From Doryteuthis pealeii (Eukaryota > Mollusca > Cephalopoda > Myopsida > Loliginidae), in NCBI GenBank assembly GCA_023376005.1, contig CM042148.1:74458692-74522691 (forward strand): DNA of 64,000 nt. The letters are read 5' to 3'. This document shows positions 55,121-64,000 of this stretch, piece by piece; positions within the stretch are counted from its first letter, which is position 1, and every line of letters starts with the position of its first letter. Under the pieces are notes generated by a model. It did not search any database and was not told the origin of the DNA. It saw nothing but the letters and a program-made list of their open reading frames with translations. The translations under genes and the position numbers were made by a program.

Positions 55121-55918
55121 GAGAAGTCCTTGAGAATGTTAAAAGCGGCAAGATCAAACAGAGATTAAAGAAAAGGTAAGGAAAGAATACCTTAGAAGAA
55201 TACCTTAGAAGAATAAGAAAAACTTACCGAAATTCTGCAGCTGAATCTAATCAAAGGTATAAACATCTGGACTGTCTCATTTGTAAGATAACCTGGAATA
55301 TTCTTAAAATGGACAAGGAAGGAATTCCAGCATATGGACCTAAAGGGAAAGGAAATTGATGATAACAGATTGTATGTGTCAAGAAAAGAAGGGTAAAAGG
55401 ACTCACCAGTATTGAGGATTGTGCATATGCGACAATTTAAGGACCCGAGGAATGCACAAAAAAGAACAAAAAAAAACTAATTACAGCAGCCAGTAATAGC
55501 AATAGCAAAATATCGGCAAACAGAAACAACTAAAACTAGAACAATGAAATTGTAAGAAGAACAACTGTATGGACACTTCAAGCAACAAACGAGGGAAATT
55601 GCACACAAAAGACCTAGAGATTAAGAAAGGGAAACGTAAAGTAATAAACTGAATCTATTTTGATTGCAGCAAAAAATGGCATAAGGACCAATTATATCAA
55701 AGTGAAAATTCATAATATGCAGCAAAATAGCAAGTGACAGAGATGAAATGGTTAACCACATAAACGAATGCAGTCAACTGGCACAAAAGGAGTATGAGAA
55801 TTGGCATGACTGAGTGGGAAAGATCATCCTCTGGTAAATGTGCAAGAGATGAAAATTCGACCATACTACCAAATGATATATGCACAAACTGTTGGAATAT
55901 TTCTGATATATATATATT

Positions 55919-56196
55919 TACCAACCCATCCGCACGAGCAGGATGTGACACAAGGTCAATTTCTTAAGCGGAGTTTAACAGGTTTGAATTCAGAGTTTTC
56001 CTTCTACACTGGTTACCTAACCATGGTTAAAGAGCCCAGTCTGTCCTGTTATTTGTCCATAGCTGGAGGGAGAGTAGGATTCATATCTTTCCCAAGGGTA
56101 TTAGCGCTAAGTGAAATGCAATTACCATGTCCAGGATTCGAACTCGGGGCGACGAGTCCATTTCCCATGACTTTAACCATTACACCACGCGCTTCC
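55919..56196 (-). mobile_element. SINE B with 13-bp TSD, inside the LINE
   Basis: Flanked by AATATTTCTGATA (55896-55908) and AATATTTCCGATA (56199-56211), one mismatch. TAAATATATATA tail at left, head complement ACACCACGCGCTTCC at right. Confidence 0.9.
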
Positions 56197-56219
56197 TTAA
56201 TATTTCCGATAAAAGGTGT

Positions 56220-56490
56220 GCTCCAATTCCCACCCTGAATTTATAGACTAGCCGAGGTCACGTGGTTTACTCCTCCGGCTAATCAACAACCATAATGTGT
56301 GGCTGATCCACTACTTAAACACTGATACTTGCCACAGTTCACTTGAAATCATTGAGGAGGAACTTACGACAATTGACGAAGGAGCTGAGGACTCTTTACC
56401 AGAAGAACCAAAGGATTCTTTATCAGAGGATTACCAAGGATCCAATTCCACTGGACAAGCGCTCTTGCTTAAAGCCTACAAGGATGGCCC
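56220..56490 (+). mobile_element. LTR-like repeat L2 relative
   Basis: GAATTTATAGACTAGCCGAG and GTCACGTGG match the start of L2 copies (12.4, 18.4, 61.2 kb). Contains short GGATTCTTTATCAGAGGATT-type repeats near 56410-56445. Ends not resolved. Confidence 0.45.
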
Positions 56491-56640
56491 ATAATAATAT
56501 AATGATATTTCCTAGAAAATGAGACACATGAAATTCTCAGGGATTTTGAGATACAGACGGATCGCTAATCCCGACCAAAAGACCAGACCTAGTACTAATT
56601 AAGAAGAAAACGTTACAGAGGTCTACAGACTGAAAATGAA

Positions 56641-56799
56641 AGATATCAAAAAGCTATGTATATGTTTGTTGTGCCTGTGTGCTTTTGTGTGCGTGCGTGC
56701 GTGTGTGTTTAGTGTGTGTGTGGATTATGTGTGTGTCTGCCGTGCTCTTGTGTGAGTGTGTATGTGTGTGGTGGCTAGGGGTCTGTTGTGCTTAAAAAA

Positions 56800-56840
<41 letters not shown>
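56641..56840. repeat. (TG)-rich and (TA)n tracts
   Basis: Degenerate TG to 56770; TA at 56803-56840. Confidence 0.9.
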
Positions 56841-56843
<3 letters not shown>

Positions 56844-57090
56844 ATAAAAGGTGGCTTACCGTTGAAAATGGGCACGATCGTTGGAGGTGCAAAATTCAGG
56901 GGTTAAGTCAGCGATATAACAAATACAAAGTGCTCAATACGAAGTAGAGCAAATTTATTATTATTAGATCTTATACAGTGGCACACGTATGATCGGCTGC
57001 AATTAATCTGTACCTCGATTAATTCAGTGGATTTAACCCTGAATATCCTTATGGTGAAACTCGAGTAGGTTTCTTTTGTATCCATTTTTA

Positions 57091-57137
<47 letters not shown>
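56841..57137. mobile_element. Single-arm relative of FB8/FB11 with broken hammerhead
   Basis: AGTGCTCAATACGAAGTAGAG, TTCAGTGGATTTAACCC, then CTGAATA (G8 changed to T), a CC-TTAT-GG hairpin, GAAA, ACTCGAGT and A then GGTTT. Stem I (AACC / GGTT) is perfect. Flanked by (TA)n (to 57137). Confidence 0.7.
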
Positions 57138-57138
<1 letters not shown>

Positions 57139-58140
57139 GTTAAATGAAATAAAGAATTTTTATTTTTATTGTATTATAAAAATATTTTATGACCTTTTCA
57201 GAGAAAAGGATTAAAATAAAAATTTAAGAAAATTTAAATTAAAGAATCTTTGCTATGTTGCCAATATCTTAAACTAAAAATACTCCCTTAAATATTTATA
57301 AATTTGTACATCTAATATTTTGATTGAATTCCTCCAAAGGATTAAAATAATTTCATTGGTCATTAAAATTGCGTATGCGCCTTAATATATGTATCATTAA
57401 AAAATAGGTTTTGATTTTTAGTCGTTATATGATATAATTCAATTTTATAAACTGGTAAAGAGATTAGTCAGACAAAAATCAAAAGTATGATGTTAAAAAG
57501 GTTTAAATTAATCTTCTGAACGACGAGTTCAAGGTTAATTACATGAGACATCAAGAAAACAAGTGTATAAACATTTGGCCTACAAGTCATTTAAAAGTAC
57601 AACATGAAGCAAAGTCATTAACATATGAAATACTTGAATATACATTATTATCATCAAATCGTGCCAACAGCACGGATTCCCTTAATTCTCTCTTGCCATC
57701 CGTCTCTATCTTCATGTTTTTTTGTATATATCATTTGTAAGTGAATAGTTTGCAGGTAAATATTTTGTTTCCTTTGATTTTATATTTTTGTTTGGTTTAA
57801 TTTTATAAACTGGTAGAATAAATTCTTTATTTAGTGGGTCCCAGGGAAAATAGGTTTTGATTTTTAGTCATTATATAATATAATTCAATAATTAAAAATT
57901 AATCGACTTCAAAGTCCATCTTAAGTAAATACAAAAACTGTCCTTTAGAAAAATAAAAGTTTGTTTCAAACCACTCTCGGGTTTAGGGTTATATCGTTTA
58001 AAATTATTATATATGTAAAAAAATGTTCCTAAAATGAACGAATATTGTTAAAATGATTTTCTCCTACTACTACATTCCCCCTTTCTCTCTTACTTCTCGG
58101 TGTTCCTAAAATCCTAAAAGCCAGGGATCGAGTATTTCTG

Positions 58141-58142
<2 letters not shown>
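57138..58142. other. Unassigned AT-rich, with a ~55-bp direct repeat
   Basis: AAAATAGGTTTTGATTTTTAG plus GTCATTATATAATATAATTC-like sequence occurs near 57400-57455 and 57847-57900. No exon seen. Confidence 0.5.

Positions 58143-58193
<51 letters not shown>
58143..58193. repeat. (TA)n
   Basis: Simple TA run. Confidence 0.95.
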
Positions 58194-58199
58194 TAGCCT

Positions 58200-58262
58200 G
58201 ATCATGTCACCTGATGATCGTAAAAACGTGAAACTGACTGTTGGGATTTACATGTTTGTGTT
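58200..58262 (+). ncRNA. Possible hammerhead-like motif
   Basis: CTGATGA at about 58213, stem II CGT-AAAA-ACG, GAAA, stem III AC / GU with loop TGACT, UU then GGGATT. Stem I is poor next to the core, though CATGT and ACATG pair further out. It follows (TA)n like the others. Confidence 0.4.
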
Positions 58263-58298
58263 TCAATATTTAATAAATCTCACTCTGCTCTCTCTCTG

Positions 58299-58381
<83 letters not shown>

Positions 58382-58449
58382 TAATTAAGCGTGTACAGAA
58401 AAAGCCTACTCGAGTTTCATCTTATGGATCTTCATGGTTACACCCACTG

Positions 58450-58494
<45 letters not shown>
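58263..58494. repeat. (CT)(TA)(GA) microsatellites and FB8-family fragment
   Basis: Simple repeats at 58285-58382 and 58453-58492. Between, on minus, is a FB8-type relic (ATGAAGA for CTGAAGA, GAAACTCGAGTA). Confidence 0.75.
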
Positions 58495-58499
<5 letters not shown>

Positions 58500-58555
58500 T
58501 CATCCACAGACACGTGTTTCGGCATATCATGCCTCTTCAGTGTGGCTAGACACAA
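58495..58555 (-). ncRNA. Hammerhead ribozyme motif, complete
   Basis: Minus strand: CCACA (58545-58541), CTGAAGA (58540-58534), stem II GGCAT-GAT-ATGCC, GAAA (58520-58517), stem III from ACACGTGT, cut after C at 58509, TGTGG (58508-58504), GATGAC and (TA)n. Perfect core and stems. The tRNA head is missing because a palindrome begins immediately upstream. Confidence 0.82.
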
Positions 58556-58731
58556 GCTTTTTGTCGTTCAAGGAAATATTTTAATGCCTCTTACAAAACG
58601 GTGTCTGCCAAAGAAAAGTTACTCTTAAAAATACGGTATATATATATACCGTATTTTTAAGAGTAACTTTTCTTTGGGAAGCACCGTTTTGTAAGAGGCA
58701 TTCGAATATTTCCTTGAACGACAAAAAGCTT
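58556..58731. repeat. Palindrome FB16
   Basis: Arms of ~80 bp around TATATATA at 58637-58646 (AGAGTAACTTTTCTTTGG, TTTTGTAAGAGGCATT and complements). Right arm ends AAAAAGC at 58731. Confidence 0.85.
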
Positions 58732-59199
58732 TTCAAACGTCCAAACAACACGAATATGCACGTAGCTAAACAAACCTAGATAATGGCGGAGACAATGCAG
58801 CGTAAAAATAAGAAAGAAAAAGAAAGGAATTCTACATAGCATTTTTACGTTTTCATAACAAAAGAAGATCGAAGAACAAGAGGACAATAGTCACGTGATT
58901 TTATTTCTATTTCCGTTTCCGCTTGTTTTCCCACCCACTGCCCCCCTAACCATTACGTTCTACTACTTAAAGCACTTGTTCCATTAGATATTCATTGAAA
59001 TTTAATTCATTTTTCCCTGAAATGCTTTTGCTCTTTTTGTTTTCTTGTTTGTTTATTTTCTCTTCTCCAAAAAGAAACAAAAAGAAAATAGGCTGTCCTA
59101 ATAATGTTCCAAGTGTGTATTAGCCATCTATACATATATAAAGGGCAGTTTGTGTGTATGTATGTGATATAATGAATATGTAAATACCTTGGTACCCCC
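58732..59199. other. Unassigned
   Basis: Nothing recognised. Confidence 0.4.
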
Positions 59200-59545
59200 T
59201 CACTATAACTTGATTGGACAGTGTCATGTATAAATAGTCGACGCTGTGTTTGACCTATACCTAATGCCTCCAACTCGCTCAGGCGGGGGTCCAGTGCGCT
59301 TCGGCCACTGGACCGGTGAGATGGTAAATTAATAGCGTCGATCCCAGAGGGCCATCCCTCCAGGCAATACTTGCCCCCTTGACTTAAAGGGGCAGGGCTG
59401 GGTTTATTGCCCAGCGCCTGAGGCACCCCCCTTGAGGGGGAATGCCGACGGGATCGACGCAATTTTTCTACCCGCCACCCATGAGTCTCGGCTTGTGGGT
59501 GGTCCCACATAAATAGGGCCTTCGTGCCTGACTCGGTACGAGTGG
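59200..59545 (+). repeat. Repeat C body
   Basis: GTGCGCTTCGGCCACTGGACC, CCAGAGGGCCATCCCTCC, AATGCCGACGGGATCGACG, GAGTCTCGGCTTGTGGGTGG. The 167-residue minus frame here is repeat translation. Confidence 0.75.
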
Positions 59546-60164
59546 GGTACTGGGAAAATAAACCTAAGCCTACAAGCTAAACTTACTCGCTAGACGACAC
59601 CACAACTGCTCGGCAGACGGATTGCTATTCGACATACCAATTACTACTGCGATAATATACCAACTATCAACTTCAGAATATATCCGTTAACCCGGATATA
59701 TCAGTATGTCCGGAGGAAACTATGAAAAAACAAAACAATTAACGACGAAGTAAATATATATATATATTCACTATCACCAGATATTGATTTTCGAGCAAAA
59801 ATAATGAAAGTTTGATTTATATTTGTGAAGATAATTAAAAAATAAAATTTAAATGATAACAGCATAGATTTTTTTTTGCATTTAATATTTTAGATAGTAG
59901 ACATTCATTTTTCTTTTCAGGGTTGCAGGAACAACGCAAGGTCTTTTTTTACATAAGGATTTTAATGAGGCATAGTACAAGGATCCAAATCGCGATTCAA
60001 TTATAATGGATCTGCGAGACTAACTTCTTTTACCTCACCCCGCTACCCAGGCAACACTGGGTAGCCGCTTCTAGTTATTTATATAGCTTTTACCTGCCTT
60101 TGTTTCCAGCATTATCATCATCAACAACATGGATTTTCTGAGATTTGATCCCCGGTTCGTGTTT
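59546..60164. other. Unassigned
   Basis: TACCCAGGCAACACTGGGTAG and CGCTTCTAG at 60050-60078 form a small palindrome also seen near 5868. No gene. Confidence 0.45.
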
Positions 60165-60600
60165 TACTAATGTCTCGTAATTCGGTTAAATCCTACTTAA
60201 CGGACATAAATTCCACCATCGTATGTCACCCCGCCAAAAGAAAAAAAATACTAAAAATCAGGGAATTAACCGAATTTAATGAAATTTTCTGTCTTGATAC
60301 CTTAATGAATACAAAAAAAAACTTACATTTTTCCAGGTCAGTTAACTTTGAACGACATATCTTTGAGGCGTAACACAGATTCACAAACATACGTGGCTCA
60401 AAGTTAATTGATCTGAAGAAATGAAAAAGTTTTTAAATAAAATATCTGGTGCATTATATCTCTTATTCATTAATATATAAACACTGAAAATTTCATTAAA
60501 TTGGTTAATTTCTTGATTTTTTTTCTTTCGGGGTGGTGGGGGTGGGGTGGTGACATACGATGGTGGAATTTATGTTCCTTAAGTAGGATTTAACCCGTAA
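60165..60600. repeat. Inverted repeat FB15
   Basis: Arms 60170-60265 and 60505-60600: CCTACTTAACGGACATAAATT and its complement, CCACCATCGTATGTCACC and complement. AACTTTGAAC / GTTCAAAG-like inner arms lie near 60335 and 60390. Confidence 0.75.
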
Positions 60601-61117
60601 TTCTTCTTTTGCGATCTGTGGGATCACTGATGTTGAGCTTGCCAAGGGTTGAAGGCAATGAATTAATATTTTCTTAACGCAGAAGAGGATTATTAGACCC
60701 AGAATTTAGATATGCGTGGATATTTGAACAGGCTTTCTCAAAAAATGTGTTAAATATACATTTCTATATATTATTACTCGTGTTCCTTAACTGTACGACC
60801 GTTATCATCTTGCAACTCTCGCTGGTTAAAAAAGAGACTGCCCAAATCGTTCAAGATGAAACGCAAAAAATTGAAATGCTGATTATCTAGTGTTGCTTAT
60901 CTCCCGAATTTTTATTTCTTATGAGTGTCGTCATCTCAGCTAAATAATGGACCATTCCTTTTTTATTACAAAGTTAGAAAGGGAAGAACAAGAAATGATA
61001 CACAGAAAAAATACAGTAAGAAGGAAAGAGAGTAAGGGGAAAGCGATAATGCTAATCTGTTTCAATCGAACCTGTTGAAATCTTTCTGGTTATAGTTATT
61101 TACTAAGCGTAGCTTAG
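60601..61117 (+). repeat. Repeat F and unassigned
   Basis: CCGTTATCATCTTGCAAC, CAAGATGAAACGCAAA, CTTATGAGTGTCGTCATC at 60790-60950 match 50.45 kb. Confidence 0.65.
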
Positions 61118-61235
61118 ATATGGCACAAGGCCAGATGCATGGGGCGCCCAATGAGAATCGAACTAACTAACAATGGTCAGCGAATCTAGCTTGCTAACCA
61201 TTACACCACGTGGTTATAAGGTGTGTCTTAGATGC
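61118..61235 (-). repeat. Single tRNA-like unit (family of 3.4-4.2 kb)
   Basis: Minus strand: CGTGGTGTAATGGTTAGCAA, GCTAG and GTTCGATTCTCATTGGGC, i.e. A and B boxes of the tandem-array unit. Confidence 0.65.
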
Positions 61236-61599
61236 CTATTTTTATTTATAGACTCGGCGATAATCATGTGACCAACCTATTGTCCAATCACTGGCAGTGC
61301 TCTGCTGCTGTTATTATTATTTATACTGGCTGATTCTAATCTTAGCTACTCACTACTACTTGGATCTTCTTGGACGACGGACCATAGGATTATATCACAG
61401 GACTTATTCACTTACCGAAGGATTCTATATCACAAGACTTATTCACTTACCGAAGGATTCTATATCACAGGACTTATTCACTTACCAAAGGATTCTATAA
61501 CTCGGGACTTACTTACTTATTTACTTTAGGTTCTTTACAACTGGCCAATGATGGCGGCCAGACACTTAACAGAACCTAATGAAAAGATGAAAAGATGAA
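61236..61599 (+). mobile_element. LTR-like L2 with 33-bp minisatellite
   Basis: ATTTATAGACTCGGCG, AACCTATTGTCCAATCACTG, TATTTATACTGG, GATTCTAATCTTAGC, as at 12.4 kb. From about 61402 to 61500, three to four units of CAGGACTTATTCACTTACC plus GAAGGATTCTATAT. Promoter-like; ends unresolved. Confidence 0.55.
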
Positions 61600-61982
61600 A
61601 AGAAAGAAAGAAAGAAAGAAAGAAAAGAAAAGAATTTAATCAAGATTATTATACTTTTTACAAATTGAACTATTTTTCCATAGCTCTTAAGTAAACATAT
61701 CAAACGTTGTAATAATTAAATTATCATGCTGTTGTATATCCACAGGTCCTGCTAGGGGATGAGTAGATCCGTAATTCAGATACGTACTGGATTTTTTAAC
61801 AGGCTTTCTCCAAAAAGTGTTAAATAACCCTTCTTAATTATTATCTTACTTGGATCTATTTCGACTATTCTCTGATCTTCTTGAACTAAAACGATATTAG
61901 ATACATTATGGAAACAGAAAAAATATTATTGAAAGATTATTGCTCATCTGTAATACACACACTTTAAAAAAAATAATAGTCG
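61600..61982. repeat. (GAAA)n and repeat F portion
   Basis: GAAA at 61585-61632, then AATCAAGATTATTATACTT and TCCACAGGTCCTGCTAG, shared with 51.1 kb. Confidence 0.65.
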
Positions 61983-62415
61983 TGTAAGAATGGTTCAAAG
62001 TTATATATACTTGAATACAAAACTCCGACGAAGATTAACAGACAAAACATTTAGTATAATACAGCACATGGATATGACGAGATACAAAGTACATAGGTAT
62101 AAGGGTACATAAACAAAGAGTACATAAATAAAGATGAAGACACATTCATGAATGGTACAAGATAACATATAAAAGTACAGACATGAGACTAGGGATAGTA
62201 CATGCTGTGAAAAACTTACAGTAATGTAAGTGGGGCCAAAAGCCCCAACGAGAAGGGATAGACAGTATCTAGCCCATGTGTCTCGTGGTTACTGGAACAG
62301 GAAAAGAGGGAGAAGCCTTTTGAACCAGCCGCTTAAATACTAATTCCCCTAGCGGGCACCAGCAAACTAAACCGGGCAGACAACTCTCCCAGGCAAATAC
62401 GAAACTAACGCTACA
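61983..62415 (-). mobile_element. Solo LTR, 433 bp, TSD GTCG
   Basis: Minus strand begins TGTAGCGTTAGTTTCG and ends CATTCTTACA; flanked by GTCG at 61979-61982 and 62416-62419. Homologous to the LTR at 23924-24311 over its length. Confidence 0.88.
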
Positions 62416-63052
62416 GTCGCTTGAAACACACAGTACACATCGGACCAATCTATGATTATAAGTCCCGATCCCAGCAGCACATTACTCTATTTATATCTCG
62501 AAGCGACTACCCGGCGTTGCATGGGGATAATAAAAATTTAGTCTCACAGATCCATTAATTGTTTTGGTCTTCCATAATTGATTTGTTTATGTTTTTATTC
62601 ATGAACGCCACTAATGACTTTCCCTTCTCTTACTTTTCAAATCCAAATTTTTCAATATCTTCCTAGAAACGAATTACACAGGATAGGTTACGAGGTAGGA
62701 GTTAGACGGCATTAGTTGTTTCCCCAGATCATAAATAAAAACCCTACAATTTATGAAGAAACTTTAGTTGGGACCCATAAATTGTCCCGAGGACTCATTC
62801 AAAGCAAATATGTGCGTCTCAGGACGCACTAAATCAAAATGCTATCAGCATCACTGCATACATTCATATACACAAACTGCCATTTATATAAGTATAGATG
62901 GAGATAGGTTATTTATAGTCTCTGGAAATAAGTCGTCCAACTCGACTGTTGGCAGCGACACTTTATTCATATATAACATTGGCAAATCGTCCTAAACGTT
63001 GAATAAAATTTTAGACACCTTTATTGCTGCTTTGTCTTTGATGTGTCTGGTG
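62416..63052. other. Unassigned
   Basis: GAAGCGACTACCCGGCGTTGC at 62500 resembles the motif at 5868 and 60050. Short open frames lack recognisable content. Confidence 0.4.
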
Positions 63053-63660
63053 TGTAAGATGTAAAGTTCTAATAATAAGTTGGAAGACTTAAAGTAACCT
63101 TCCAACGTGGGTACACATGTGTACATAAATTAATCCGACAAAGAAATTATAATATAATAACAAACATATCTTAATTAGTGAGCACACATAGAAATACATT
63201 CAAGACAGAAATACATAAACTCATTACAGGGTACAAGATAGATATACATAACAGATACATAAACACAATATAAAGGAAGTAGGACTAAGTCCTAACGAAG
63301 TGATACAGAGTTTCTGCAGGAATGTCACTTACTAATAGCTGGTTGGGGGGCAAAGGCCTCCCACTTAAGGGTAAGAAGCACAAACGCCTAAACCATGTGA
63401 AGTAGTTGCCAGTCCCAGATGAAGAGAATTAGAATAGAATTTCCCGGGCTTCCACTTAAATACTCTAGCCCTCTAATGGCGAAAACCTGCAGAAAGGGAA
63501 GATAACTCTTCTGGACCCCACATCGATCCAAACAGGGGCAAACAATCGTTACAGGTGCAAACACATCCAGCAATAAAGATTATCATCTAGAAGTGGTGTT
63601 TTTGAAAGAGAGTTTTTTTCATATATCCAGGGGCTGCCGGTGGGGGGTGTGATTATAACA
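63053..63660 (-). mobile_element. LTR of a retrotransposon, probably its 3' LTR
   Basis: Minus strand starts TGTTATAATCACACC at 63660, immediately preceded by the purine run GTAGGAGGGG (63670-63661), a polypurine tract. AGTATTTAAGTGGAAGCC is TATA-like and resembles the box in the 23.9-kb LTR. Likely end CTTACA near 63053. Confidence 0.6.
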
Positions 63661-64000
63661 CCCCTCCTACCAGTAGTGGTTACTTTATGGCTTCCCTAAA
63701 ATTTTTAACGAACTGAACACTTTGAATGATGTTGGGGAGGCATAAGCTAAAAAGTAAACAAATCTAGAAGGGTCTTCTTCTCGAAGCATCTATTTCTTCT
63801 TAGAAGGAAAAAAATGTGTTGTATATTGAAGATATTTAAAAGAAGGTGAAAACGGAAATAGGTCTTCCGGTTGGATCGAGGCAGGGAGAAGACGAAAAGA
63901 GTAACAAAGGACTTTTTCCGGGTAAAGCGAACAAAAATAAGTTCGGAAATAGATTTGTCCGCTGATAAAGATAACAAAAGAAAACGCGTAGGCGTTTGAT
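63661..64000 (-). mobile_element. 3' end of LTR-element internal region (runs off window)
   Basis: If the polypurine call is right, this is internal sequence of the same element. A 76-codon minus frame (63977-63747) has no domain I recognise. Confidence 0.35.

Larger units (their letters stand above)
55230..56640 (+). pseudogene. LINE ORF2 C-terminal half, broken and nested
   Basis: Pieces in order on plus: AVSFV-like LKWTRKEFQHM (~55305), RLYVSRKEGVKGLTSIEDC (~55370-55430), GIRTNYIKVKIHNMQ (~55680), DRDEMVNHINECSQLAQKEY (~55740-55800), KFDHTTK-YMH (~55850-55885), then SINE B and an LTR-like insert, then ENETHEILRDFEIQTDR (~56515-56565) and PDLVLIKKKT. These are the thumb, zinc-knuckle and nuclease-like C-terminal parts of a LINE polyprotein, with stops and indels. 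Same family as 0.9, 2.4 and 25.5 kb. Confidence 0.82.

Noticed and set aside
59007..59510. 167-residue minus-strand frame
   Set aside because: The frame is repeat C read backwards; the same sequence is present in four places without a conserved frame.
60170..60373. 67-residue frame as a gene
   Set aside because: It spans one arm of an inverted repeat.

Overview
This is repeat-saturated animal DNA. It has short exons, long introns, GT-AG splice sites, tRNA-derived SINEs, LINE 3' ends, solo LTRs and many (TA)n, (GA)n and (CA)n tracts. A marine invertebrate, plausibly a mollusc, fits this style, but I cannot name the species. No prokaryotic gene organisation, CRISPR array or rRNA is visible.

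Host gene: five phase-compatible exons on the minus strand (37710-37959, 35228-35374, 25819-25921, 10204-10369, 5719-5835) join into one 261-codon open frame. I recognise it as the N-terminal part of a sphingosine-1-phosphate lyase (SGPL1-like). It has one membrane helix, the SGGTES phosphate-binding loop and the following TAH motif. The exons carrying the PLP lysine lie beyond the left edge. Introns of about 2.3, 9.3, 15.4 and 4.4 kb hold most of the repeats in the left 38 kb. I found no second host gene to the right of 38 kb.

Repeats: there are at least two tRNA-headed SINE families (called A and B here), dispersed families called C, D, F and G, degenerate LINE ORF2 C-termini, an internally deleted mariner, solo LTRs with target-site duplications, a MITE with 8-bp duplications, tandem satellites (4.7-5.7 kb, 35.8-36.7 kb), and a tandem array of tRNA-like units (3.4-4.2 kb).

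Most unusual content: the window carries about a dozen near-complete type I hammerhead ribozyme motifs (CTGANGA, stem II, GAAA, short stem III, UH cleavage site, closing stem I) plus a similar number of decayed ones. They occur in two settings, nearly always abutting (TA)n. The first is tRNA-headed SINE-like units with the ribozyme just before the (TA)n end. Two of these are head-to-tail partial dimers, with cleavage sites 311 and 370 bp apart, the arrangement expected of retrozymes that make small circular RNAs. The second is long palindromic foldback elements with a ribozyme copy in one or both arms. Several intact motifs lie in sense orientation inside the lyase introns. All ribozyme calls rest on hand-folding the sequence; activity is inferred.
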